Source of the DNA: Bacillota bacterium
Lineage (GTDB): Bacteria > Bacillota > Bacilli > Paenibacillales > Paenibacillaceae
Reading direction: 5' to 3'
Assembly: GCA_023391635.1 (NCBI GenBank)
Contig: JAEWAQ010000031.1
Location: forward strand, 1 to 64,000
Length of the DNA: 64,000 bases
A program made the position numbers and the translations under genes. This document shows, in pieces, positions 25,570 through 33,236 of the stretch; within the stretch, counting starts at the first letter, position 1; every line of letters begins with the position of its first letter. Under the pieces are notes generated by a model. The model worked only from the letters and a program-made list of their open reading frames with translations. It was not told the DNA's origin and ran no database searches.

Positions 25570-26622
25570 TCAATACCTTACGCTCGCATCGGGCCCTGGC
25601 AAATCGATCATGCCTCCGTACATCTCTACTTGCCGAATCAATCGGTGCCATTTGATCAATTCTCTGTACCATTGCAAGGTGATCGATTGCTCCATGGCGG
25701 ATATTTTCCCGGCCTCCAGCGCGTTATAAATTTCCAAAGCTCCCTTGGCCGCCGTCCATTTGGCTTTCCAGCCCAACACTTGTCCGACCTTGTCGAAATT
25801 AACGCGATAGGAACGATGATCGGGATCTCCGTACCATTCGATCTTGACATCTTTGGGCAACGCTTCGGCGATTTCCGTCCCAAGCTTGCCTAATGGATAG
25901 TTATTGTCGTTCGATCCGACGTTGAAAATGTGACCGTTAATTTTGTCGCGATCGGCTTCTAAGAGCAAACACATCACATCCGTCGTATCTTGAACATGCA
26001 CCATCGGCCTCCACTGCGTTCCGTCTTTCATCAGCGGAATGACGCCGTCCCGCCACGCGCCGAGCGTCATCCCGTTAATCGCCAAGTCGAACCGCATCCG
26101 GGGGGAATAGCCGTATACGGTCGCTTGACGCATGACAACGACGGTGAAACGATCGTCTGCGAGCGGCAATACGCCTTTCTCCGCCATCTCGTTCGCGATC
26201 GCGTACGTAGAGAGCGGATTGGTCGGACAATTCTCGTCTACGATCGTATCCTGATCCTGGAAGCCGTATAGGCTGCACGACGAGGGCAAAATGTACCGGC
26301 GGACGCCTAATTTCTTGGCCATCGCGGCCGTGTTCACCCGTGATATGTGGTTGATCTGGTAAGTCGCTTCCCGGAACGTCTCCCCGCTCGGATCATTGGA
26401 TATGGCGACCAGATCAATGATCGCGTCGACTTCGGCCATATATTGTTCTTTCATTCTTCGGCAATCTTCTTTGATCCGTACAAGATTCGGATGCGGCTCC
26501 AACTTGTCTTCCCCGAAGAAAAACCGATCGAGCGCCTTGACTTTATAACCTTTGCTTAAAAGCTTGGGTACGAGCACGCTGCCGATATAACCGCCGGCGC
26601 CTGTCACCAATACCGTCTTCAT
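25570..26622 (-). CDS. Extended SDR NAD-dependent sugar epimerase/dehydratase
   Basis: The 350-residue enzyme has the NAD-binding GAGGYIG at residues 8-14 and the extended-SDR features DLVAISNDPS and SSCSLYGFQ. At the catalytic site the usual YxxxK reads YAIAN, so the lysine is replaced by Asn, which is atypical. C-terminal substrate features such as HIFNVGSNDNNY and DHRSYRVNFDK are those of nucleotide-sugar enzymes. It is longer than a simple GalE and not clearly RfbB or RfbD. It lies between RfbC and CgeB-like genes and probably modifies the nucleotide sugar they use. Confidence 0.82.
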   Translation of the reverse strand: MKTVLVTGAGGYIGSVLVPKLLSKGYKVKALDRFFFGEDKLEPHPNLVRIKEDCRRMKEQYMAEVDAIIDLVAISNDPSGETFREATYQINHISRVNTAAMAKKLGVRRYILPSSCSLYGFQDQDTIVDENCPTNPLSTYAIANEMAEKGVLPLADDRFTVVVMRQATVYGYSPRMRFDLAINGMTLGAWRDGVIPLMKDGTQWRPMVHVQDTTDVMCLLLEADRDKINGHIFNVGSNDNNYPLGKLGTEIAEALPKDVKIEWYGDPDHRSYRVNFDKVGQVLGWKAKWTAAKGALEIYNALEAGKISAMEQSITLQWYRELIKWHRLIRQVEMYGGMIDLPGPDASVRY

Positions 26623-26626
26623 GGGT

Positions 26627-27184
26627 TCACTCTCCTATGCGAAAATTCATTTCGGCATGTTTGAACAGGGGCTGATTGTTATCTTTGTCAGACAAGATCG
26701 CAGAAGAAACCGGCCAATCGATAGCAAGCTCGGGATCGTTCCATGCAATCCCCCGATCATGTTCTGCAGAGTAAAATTCATCCACCTTGTACAGGACCTG
26801 CGTATACGGAACAAGGGTGCATAAGCCATGCGCGAAACCTCTCGGCACGAGCAGCTGTCTTTTATTTTCCTCGCTGAGAATGACGCCGAACCACTGCCCG
26901 AATGTAGGCGATCCTTCTCTAATGTCGACTGCCACGTCATAAATCGCTCCGGTTAACACCCGGACCAGTTTCGTTTGAGCTTTCGGATGGATCTGATAAT
27001 GCAGCCCTCTGATTACGCTTGATTGAATGGACAGCGACTGATTATCCTGAACGAAATCGAACATCAGTCCAAGTTGTTCCAGTTTGCTCCGATTATAACT
27101 TTCCATGAAGTACCCGCGGTTGTCGCTATGCACATCCGGCTCAATGACGACTACGCCGTTCAATTTCGTAGGTATCAATTTCAT
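26627..27184 (-). CDS. rfbC: dTDP-4-dehydrorhamnose 3,5-epimerase (RmlC/SpsL-like)
   Basis: A 185-residue cupin that epimerises C3 and C5 of a dTDP-4-keto-6-deoxy sugar. Conserved motifs are SDNRGYFMES, QDNQSLSIQSSVIRGLHYQ with the catalytic His, GAIYDVAVDIREGSPTFG and VPRGFAHGL. The ATG at 27184 overlaps the stop of the upstream oxidoreductase gene (ATGA) and is preceded by GGGAGG. With RfbA it indicates a dTDP-sugar; RfbB and RfbD are not evident in this window, so the pathway must be completed elsewhere or divert from rhamnose. Confidence 0.92.
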   Translation of the reverse strand: MKLIPTKLNGVVVIEPDVHSDNRGYFMESYNRSKLEQLGLMFDFVQDNQSLSIQSSVIRGLHYQIHPKAQTKLVRVLTGAIYDVAVDIREGSPTFGQWFGVILSEENKRQLLVPRGFAHGLCTLVPYTQVLYKVDEFYSAEHDRGIAWNDPELAIDWPVSSAILSDKDNNQPLFKHAEMNFRIGE

Positions 27185-28395
27185 TGCTGATGGCCTCCCC
27201 GTTTCTCCATGATCGAATGAACCACATATTTGGCGAAAGGAATGGAGCAAGTAAAAGCCGGAGAAACAGCGTTCAACACATGCATCGATCGATCGTCGCC
27301 TTCAATCACGAAGTCTTGCACCAGCTCCAAATTTTCCTTGTTTAATAATTGAGCTCGTATTCCCGGTCTTGTAAACGATCCGAAATCGTGCCGATCGATA
27401 TTTTTGGCAAGCTTCAAAGATAAATGAATAAAATGCGACTTTACGTACTTCTTCATCTCTTCAAAGGCAAGACGGCGAAAACGAAATGAATTGGTGACAA
27501 AAAGCTTGCACTCGTAATACAAAATGCTAATGAATTCCTTCATCCTGAAATTTTTGATTCCCGCATAATTTTCCCGCCACAATGCGGGTATCGCCGTTGG
27601 TCCGATCTTTATGCTGCCATCGACCGTTTTCGTGAAGTGTACGCCCAAAAAAGGGTGATTCAAATTCGGAACAGGGTATATGTTCGTACGAATATCGGTT
27701 TTATTTTTGGCGTACTTCAAATACAACCCCTTAAACGGAATAATGGTGTATGGATGTCCGAAGCCGTAGTCGTGAGCGATTTTGTCGGCATACAATCCGG
27801 CAGCGTTAATGACATAAGCGCATGGGAACGAATCGTTATTGGTGATGACGAGCCCCTTCCGATGCGCCTTGTATCGGGTATCGAAGTAGAAATCGACGCC
27901 TTTTCGCTCCATTTCTTTTTTCATCTCCTGACAAACCTGAACGGGATCAACCGTTGCCGTCGAAGGCGAATAGAGCGCTTTGCGATACGTCCTTGCGTTC
28001 GGATCTATCTTGGCGATATCGCCTTCATCCATCCAATGCAATTCCACTCCATTCAATTCCGCTCTTTTTTTCAATTCCGCGAGTCCTTCGAGTTCATCTT
28101 CATTCGTCGCTACAACCAGTTTGCCGCAGCAGTTGATGTTCAGCTTATGTTCCAGGCAGTATTCTCGCATCGCCTTGTTTCCTTCGCGAGTGAATCTCGC
28201 TTTCAGGCTATTCGCCGTATAGTAAAACCCGGCATGCAGGACGCCGCTGTTTCTACCGCTTGCATGGAACGCGACATCCGGTTCTTTTTCAATCACGGCG
28301 ACTTTTTTTTCCGGAAATCTCGTTTTTAACTCGCGCGCGATCGTTAACCCGATGATGCCGGCTCCAATGATGAGATAATCGTAATATTGGGTCAT
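27181..28395 (-). CDS. LhgO-type FAD-dependent 2-hydroxy-acid oxidoreductase
   Basis: The 404-residue flavoprotein starts with the FAD-binding motif IIGAGIIGLTIARELK and has the substrate region SGRNSGVLHAGFYY, INAAGLYADKIA and TRPGIRAQL, as in L-2-hydroxyglutarate oxidase (LhgO/LhgD). That enzyme oxidises a 2-hydroxy acid to a 2-oxo acid and passes electrons to quinones. Its presence inside a nucleotide-sugar operon, overlapped by four bases on both sides, is unexpected and suggests a hydroxy acid or an oxidised precursor is needed for the glycan. Substrate not determinable from sequence. Confidence 0.85.
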   Translation of the reverse strand: MTQYYDYLIIGAGIIGLTIARELKTRFPEKKVAVIEKEPDVAFHASGRNSGVLHAGFYYTANSLKARFTREGNKAMREYCLEHKLNINCCGKLVVATNEDELEGLAELKKRAELNGVELHWMDEGDIAKIDPNARTYRKALYSPSTATVDPVQVCQEMKKEMERKGVDFYFDTRYKAHRKGLVITNNDSFPCAYVINAAGLYADKIAHDYGFGHPYTIIPFKGLYLKYAKNKTDIRTNIYPVPNLNHPFLGVHFTKTVDGSIKIGPTAIPALWRENYAGIKNFRMKEFISILYYECKLFVTNSFRFRRLAFEEMKKYVKSHFIHLSLKLAKNIDRHDFGSFTRPGIRAQLLNKENLELVQDFVIEGDDRSMHVLNAVSPAFTCSIPFAKYVVHSIMEKRGGHQQ

Positions 28396-29120
28396 TGTAA
28401 GTCACCGGGCGCATTCAGCAGTTTCGCTGCGGCTTCGTGCAAGGACTCGAAAGTACCCGCATCGGTCCACCATCCGTGTAGAACGTCGTAAGCGAGACGG
28501 CCTTCAGCGGCAAAAACATTGTTTACGTCCGTGATTTCCAGTTCTCCCCGATAAGAAGGATGAATCTGTTTGATGATCTCGAATACGTCCGAATCGTACA
28601 TATAAATTCCGGTCACGCAATAATCTGATTTCGCTGTGGACGGTTTTTCTTCGATAAAAATAATTTGCTGTTCATGGAGGATCGGAACGCCGTATCTGTG
28701 CGGATCCCTGACTTTCTTCAACAGAACCATGGCGCCTTTATCCAGTTTCGAATATTGCTGCACAAAGCTTTCAAGAGAGTCTTCAAACAGATTATCGCCG
28801 AGCAGTACGATGAATTTTTCGTTTTCACCTACAAATCCTTCTGCCAGCGCTACCGCTTGGGCAATGCCTCCCGCTTCCTCCTGAATTTTATAAGTGAGCC
28901 GCACGCCCCACTTTTCTCCGCTGCCCAATAAATCCGTGTACGAACCCGCCGATTGCTTTCCCATAATGATCAAAATATCTTTGATCCCTGCCTGGCAAAG
29001 TTTCTTTACGCCGTAATGGATCATGGGATACCTTCCTACAGGAAGCAGATGCTTGTTGATCATATTCGTCAAAGGCCGAAGCCTGGTTCCTGAACCTCCC
29101 GCTAGGATTACGCCTTTCAC
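28392..29120 (-). CDS. rfbA: Sugar nucleotidyltransferase, RfbA/SpsI-like
   Basis: A 242-residue enzyme that joins a sugar 1-phosphate to dTTP (or a related NTP). It has ILAGGSGTRLRPLT for nucleotide and phosphate binding, NKHLLPVGRYPMIHYGV, EEAGGIAQAVALAE, the metal-binding LLGDNLFED and FIEEKPS. It is shorter than E. coli RfbA (about 290) and close in size to the short SpsI form. GTG at 29120 is chosen because AAAGGAGGGG lies five bases upstream. It is the first gene after the hairpins at 29211-29290, so a promoter probably lies just ahead of it. Confidence 0.88.
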   Translation of the reverse strand: MKGVILAGGSGTRLRPLTNMINKHLLPVGRYPMIHYGVKKLCQAGIKDILIIMGKQSAGSYTDLLGSGEKWGVRLTYKIQEEAGGIAQAVALAEGFVGENEKFIVLLGDNLFEDSLESFVQQYSKLDKGAMVLLKKVRDPHRYGVPILHEQQIIFIEEKPSTAKSDYCVTGIYMYDSDVFEIIKQIHPSYRGELEITDVNNVFAAEGRLAYDVLHGWWTDAGTFESLHEAAAKLLNAPGDLQ

Positions 29121-29210
29121 GGGGTCCCCTCCTTTCAAGTCATTGCATGATGGTTATCATGCTTAATGGTTAATGATATGCTGTCCCCAAGAAGGGGCAA
29201 GGACCAATAA

Positions 29211-29229
29211 CCAATTTTCTCAAAATTGG
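29211..29229. repeat. Perfect palindrome upstream of rfbA
   Basis: CCAATTTT and AAAATTGG are separated by three bases about 90 bases before the rfbA start. It could be an operator or an RNA hairpin. A nearby CATATCATT on the minus strand (29172-29180) resembles a sigma-K -10 box but lacks a matching -35, so I do not call a promoter. Confidence 0.4.
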
Positions 29230-29261
29230 CTATAGACTAGCTTTTGAGTTGAATCGAAGAA

Positions 29262-29290
29262 CGGATCATTCCTTTTCATAGAATGATCCG
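29262..29290 (-). terminator. Stem-loop after the VOC gene
   Basis: CGGATCATTC pairs perfectly with GAATGATCCG (10 bp, 9-base loop), seven bases beyond the stop of the gene at 29297, followed leftward by TTCTTCGATT. It probably ends or weakens the FkbH-ACP operon before rfbA. Confidence 0.6.
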
Positions 29291-29296
29291 CTTTAT

Positions 29297-29710
29297 TTAT
29301 GCCTGGATGAGCTCGACGATGAGCGAAGTACGCAGCATGAGAAAGGCAATCGGGCGACCGCCGAATGCAACAGCCGGTACCGGTGCAACGATGATACGGG
29401 CTCCTTGAGCTTCCATATCGGAGAGAGATTGCCCGATATCCGCAACCTCAAAGCACTGATGGTACATTTTGATCCCTTTTGCCACAAGGTTGTGGACAGG
29501 AGAGTGTTCTCCTGCCGGCTCGATCAATTCTATGCGCATGGGACCGTGAACCATGAAGATGCCGTTAATTTGCTGGATCGGATCATGGAACGCTGCCCCT
29601 TCTATCCTGTAACCGAGCGATTCATGCGCTTGGATCTCGTGGAGCAGCGATCGGCATGCCAAACCGATGTGATGAAACGTAAACGCGCTCGATTCAGCCG
29701 ACACGGACAT
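29297..29710 (-). CDS. VOC-family protein, methylmalonyl-CoA epimerase-like
   Basis: A 137-residue vicinal-oxygen-chelate protein with two beta-alpha-beta-beta halves: FHHIGLACRSL with the first metal His, IELIEPAGEHSPV, MYHQCFEVADI with the second His, and IVELIQA with the terminal Glu. Relatives epimerise acyl-CoA substrates, and single-domain VOC proteins also occur in acyl-modification clusters. The start lies immediately after the GNAT stop. It is the last gene of a four-gene acyl module; epimerisation or binding of an ACP- or CoA-linked acid is a reasonable guess. Confidence 0.78.
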   Translation of the reverse strand: MSVSAESSAFTFHHIGLACRSLLHEIQAHESLGYRIEGAAFHDPIQQINGIFMVHGPMRIELIEPAGEHSPVHNLVAKGIKMYHQCFEVADIGQSLSDMEAQGARIIVAPVPAVAFGGRPIAFLMLRTSLIVELIQA

Positions 29711-30292
29711 TCAAGTCACTTCCTCCAGGATCCGCTCCGCCACGCTGGCGGCAGGCTCCAGCCGTTTCCCGACAAGCGGCCACCTATCGGCTGTGACCGT
29801 GTGGATGACTCTATCCATGGAAATGCCCTTGATGGTAAAGCCTCCCGGTTCTGTCCCCGACCTTAGGGCACCGATGCGGTCATGAAAGGAAACAACGTGC
29901 CGATTATCGATGACGGTTCTGGAGAACACGCCGGATAGACCGAGTATGTCAAAAGCCACATGATACATAAGCCACACACTGGCCGGAGCGGCAGGATACC
30001 GCGGATCGATGACAATTCTGCCCCATTCGGCGATATCTTCGTTCCGATCGTAAATCGCTATCGTTCCGATCGGAAGCTTGGAACGGGCGGTTTCGACGCA
30101 AAAATAATAATCGCCTTCCCGCTCGAAGTATCGTTCCAGCCATGCGACATGCACCGAATATCGCTCGTCGAATTCGCCAATATAGGCGGCTAATTTCGGG
30201 TCGCGCCGCATTTCGAATATGAATGCCGCATCCTCCATCGTCACCGGCCTCAGTTTGATCCCGAATTTCTGAACGGTTATGGAATGGTTCAT
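29711..30292 (-). CDS. GNAT-family N-acyltransferase
   Basis: The 193-residue protein has the RimJ/RimL-type GNAT layout: IKLRPVTMEDAAFIFEMR at the start, PIGTIAIYDRNEDIAEWGRI in the central strands, and a later acyl-donor region SGVFSRTVIDNRHVVSFHDR. Comparable enzymes in sugar clusters (PseH- and WecD-like) acylate the amino group of nucleotide amino sugars. It overlaps the ACP gene by four bases, so its donor could be the acyl-ACP instead of acyl-CoA. Substrate inferred only from context. Confidence 0.8.
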   Translation of the reverse strand: MNHSITVQKFGIKLRPVTMEDAAFIFEMRRDPKLAAYIGEFDERYSVHVAWLERYFEREGDYYFCVETARSKLPIGTIAIYDRNEDIAEWGRIVIDPRYPAAPASVWLMYHVAFDILGLSGVFSRTVIDNRHVVSFHDRIGALRSGTEPGGFTIKGISMDRVIHTVTADRWPLVGKRLEPAASVAERILEEVT

Positions 30293-30522
30293 CCGTTTCC
30301 ACCCAACAGGCTTACAATATCGTCAAGACTATGCATGTTGGCCGCTTGCTCGGCGGAAAATCTGACTTGGAACTCCTCTTCCAGCGCCAGGATCAATTCC
30401 AGATGCATAAGCGAGTCCCATTGATCCGTTGTGCTGCGCATAATGTTGTCGTCGGCTAGAACAGGGATTTTTAAAACCTCGGACATGACCGTGCACGCCC
30501 GGATGCGTATATCGTCTTTCAC
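30289..30522 (-). CDS. Acyl carrier protein
   Basis: The 77-residue protein is a four-helix carrier with the phosphopantetheine serine in TDQWDSLMHLELIL. It differs from the fatty-acid ACP consensus DSLD around the serine, as dedicated carriers often do. GTG at 30522 follows GGAGG by six bases. It overlaps both neighbours by four bases. Next to a FkbH-type protein it should be loaded with a small acid, for example glyceryl from 1,3-bisphosphoglycerate. Confidence 0.88.
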   Translation of the reverse strand: MKDDIRIRACTVMSEVLKIPVLADDNIMRSTTDQWDSLMHLELILALEEEFQVRFSAEQAANMHSLDDIVSLLGGNG

Positions 30523-32210
30523 GTGATCTCCTCCACTGTTACAGGATGGCTCGCACATGACGCGCTGACATGAGCCAACAAGTCCGCAATCTGTTGATCC
30601 TTACTCGGATCGCTTACGTACCGCTGCAGCCATTCGCGCGCGGGAGCGTTCCTTGGTCCATCCTGCACGTCTATGCTTAATTGCTCGATGCCAAGTTCCA
30701 TTAATCGCTTTAGCAAACGCGCAAAGACGATCGTTTCGACGTCTCTCCCGAGCGCCCGGCAGCTGAACAGCCCTTCGATAAGCGTTGCTTTCTCTTGCTC
30801 AAGACGACACACGAATACGCCGATTATGCCGCTGTCGGACAAAATGTCGGATAATTGAACCGTCATGGTCAAATACTCGCTGCCGTTCATGGCAAGTTCT
30901 GCTTCCGTATAGCTCATTCGCCGCAGCGCAAGATTAAACTGGTTCGTCTTATGACTCATATCAAACACCCGATTGATATGCTTCGGTTCGTTCACATATA
31001 GGCGTACGACCATCTGCAGACTCTCCAGGTAAGAAACGTAATCGGACGCCTGACTTTCAAGCTTGGTCCGGGCCAGGTTGGCTTGAATATCGGCCGTTCT
31101 TAGCGATGCGCTGTCATCTTCAAGCAGTAGATAACAACCGGGGTAATGGCAAAGTTTCGTGAATGTCCGTTCGCCCGACGGGTCGGCTCGAAGCAACCGT
31201 ACGGCGGGGATGCGATTGGCCATTTTCAGCAATTCCGCCGGGTTGTCATCGATGAACAGCATCGCGGACGGGTCGATATTGAGCTGCTGGGACAAAATGA
31301 TCAAATTGTCCGGTTTCGGATTCCAGTCGGCACATACGGCAGCGAAATCGTTCCAATGCAGCGAAAAATCCGTTCTCTTCTCAAAAAGCTCCCTTACATC
31401 TTTCTCTTCATTTCGGCTGCAAATCGTCAGCATCATACCTGACTGCTTTAGCAGCAATAACAGGTTTTGCAGCCGGACATGCGCATCGCTTAATGTGACG
31501 CCATGAATGCCGTCCTCTCCCAATACGCCCGCATACAGCGTATCGTCCAAATCCAATGCAATCGCTTTGATTCTGGGAAGCAGTACAGCGGGCAACAGAT
31601 GCACGCCCAGATGGCGCGCAATCGATATCGTTGCCTGATCGGAGAAAGGATGGTTGCTTAACCGTTCATTTCTGCTGTCGAAGAAACCCTCTCCCGGTTC
31701 TAGCGCAATATAGGACAGATCAATCAGCCAGCAATCCGGAATTTCTTCGGAAAGGCGGAACAACGTTTCGTTGAGCTCTCGAACCCACCTGCGTTTTCCG
31801 GCCTTGACGCTAAACAGTTGATCTTCTTCCACATATTGCTCGGGCCAGTTGTTGAAAAGTACAGGTTTATCCGATTTGCTTCTTAACGCGCCGAGCCGAT
31901 CCTTCAACCAATCGCAGGCCGCCGTTGCGGTCATGGATTCGCGATACAATCTCCAATCCAGCCAAACGATATGCACGTCGGCGCCGGCCTCGCCGCCAAT
32001 GGATGAGAGCGATGCATCGTATGAAGATAACTCGGTCGATTCTTCCGCATCCCATAATCGAATGAAAGGCGACAACGCGTTGCTTATAAATTCAAACGGC
32101 AAGGTGCGGTCTACTCGTATCTTTAATTTAAACTGTCCCGGCAATCGCGGTATGCGGTTCAATTGTCTTCTGGCAGGCAAGGGACCGAGGAGCGTATCCA
32201 TCACGTCCAA
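30519..32210 (-). CDS. FkbH-like HAD-IIIC family protein
   Basis: A 563-residue protein with an N-terminal domain of about 215 residues, then the HAD core with nucleophile motif IALDLDDTLYAGVLGEDG, ICSRNEEKDVRELF and FIDDNPAE, and a C-terminal acyltransferase-like domain (FNLALRRMSYTEAEL, GVFVCRLEQEKATLIEGLFS). FkbH-type proteins make glyceryl-ACP from 1,3-bisphosphoglycerate, and an ACP gene follows directly. Start uncertain: TTG at 32210 has no ribosome site nearby; GGAGGGGG lies just before an in-frame ATC at 32231, and a stop follows upstream. Confidence 0.85.
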   Translation of the reverse strand: MDVMDTLLGPLPARRQLNRIPRLPGQFKLKIRVDRTLPFEFISNALSPFIRLWDAEESTELSSYDASLSSIGGEAGADVHIVWLDWRLYRESMTATAACDWLKDRLGALRSKSDKPVLFNNWPEQYVEEDQLFSVKAGKRRWVRELNETLFRLSEEIPDCWLIDLSYIALEPGEGFFDSRNERLSNHPFSDQATISIARHLGVHLLPAVLLPRIKAIALDLDDTLYAGVLGEDGIHGVTLSDAHVRLQNLLLLLKQSGMMLTICSRNEEKDVRELFEKRTDFSLHWNDFAAVCADWNPKPDNLIILSQQLNIDPSAMLFIDDNPAELLKMANRIPAVRLLRADPSGERTFTKLCHYPGCYLLLEDDSASLRTADIQANLARTKLESQASDYVSYLESLQMVVRLYVNEPKHINRVFDMSHKTNQFNLALRRMSYTEAELAMNGSEYLTMTVQLSDILSDSGIIGVFVCRLEQEKATLIEGLFSCRALGRDVETIVFARLLKRLMELGIEQLSIDVQDGPRNAPAREWLQRYVSDPSKDQQIADLLAHVSASCASHPVTVEEIT

Positions 32211-32246
32211 ATAGTCGAGTTGACGGTTGATAGGAACCCCCTCCCT

Positions 32247-32972
32247 TCAATGAAAGTCTGAAGACTTCGATACATATTCCCGGAAATTTTTTGATAAAGG
32301 AATGATCAGAACAGGAGATGACGATACCAGCTTTTGATCGCTTATCGGCCATGTATGGCCTTTGGCATTCTTTTTGCGTACGGCAACGAAATTATATCTT
32401 CCGCCCGAGAACATTTTAAATCCCAATTTTCCGCAGTCCCCGCAAAACTTGCTGTCCTCGCCCAAATTCCGATCCGGAAACCGGACTTTATTAAACACTT
32501 CTTTTTTTATGACCATCGTTGCACCGGGAAGCGAGGAAACGAATTTGTTTTCGTTTTTCGGAGAGCGGAGCAACAGCAAGTTGGATCCCTCCAAATACAC
32601 ATAATACGTATACTTGCCGACGATGTCCGCATTCGTGTTTTGAAATGTCCGCATGCTTTCTGTTAAGTAATGCGGAGCATAATAATCGTCATCGTCGAAT
32701 TTTGCCACATAATCATACTTAGCGTTGTCGACGCCAAAATTTAAGCATTCTCCCAATGATTTGTTTTCAGGCAACTGGTAGACCGTAACATCTTTATATT
32801 TTCTAGCTTTTTTTCTGTACTTCTCGATATTTGTCTCATCCCTGTTTATGATAATAATAAGTTCCTTTCGACGCCATTTTTGCTTGTTATAGTTATCAAA
32901 CACATTTTCTATATTTTCTAGTCGTTTTGTACTCGTAATGATCGAAATTCCCACCCGTGTGTTCTTCCCCAT
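32247..32972 (-). CDS. GT2 glycosyltransferase
   Basis: A 241-residue GT-A enzyme with GISIITSTKRLENIENVF, the donor-site string AKFDDDDYYAPHYL and the later LGEDSKFCGDCGKLGFKM. It lacks the basic and tetrad N-terminus of its neighbours. Its codons are strikingly AT-rich (many AAA, AAT, ATT), unlike the genes on either side, which points to recent acquisition. GGGAGG lies eight bases before the ATG. It is the first gene of the leftward arm. Confidence 0.85.
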   Translation of the reverse strand: MGKNTRVGISIITSTKRLENIENVFDNYNKQKWRRKELIIIINRDETNIEKYRKKARKYKDVTVYQLPENKSLGECLNFGVDNAKYDYVAKFDDDDYYAPHYLTESMRTFQNTNADIVGKYTYYVYLEGSNLLLLRSPKNENKFVSSLPGATMVIKKEVFNKVRFPDRNLGEDSKFCGDCGKLGFKMFSGGRYNFVAVRKKNAKGHTWPISDQKLVSSSPVLIIPLSKNFREYVSKSSDFH

Positions 32973-33236
32973 CCGATTGCCTCCCTGAGAAAAATGTTAT
33001 AAAACCCTCCTTGCCGTTTTTTCGATATGATATCGTTCACCGGAGCAAATGGAAACGGCAGCTATCCTGTCCGCCAATTTATTGTTCGTCCACGAATGGC
33101 CCTTTTTATTCCCGGTCAACACTTGCCCTTCCACATATGACGACTTGTCATAAACTGAAGAGCGTATAAAGGTGTTTGTACCTCCGGTGAAAATACCTGC
33201 AAGATATGTCTTGCAAGAAGACGAGGAGAGCATGTT
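32973..33236. promoter_or_regulatory. Divergent intergenic region between the two glycan arms
   Basis: This 264-base gap separates the leftward and rightward glycosyltransferase arms and should contain both promoters. I find no perfect sigma-K match. CATATCGAA on the minus strand (near 33022-33030) and CATAAACTG on the plus strand (33149-33157) match the -10 only in part. A 60-residue open frame on the minus strand (about 33000-33190) has protein-like composition but no start codon with a ribosome site. Confidence 0.4.
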
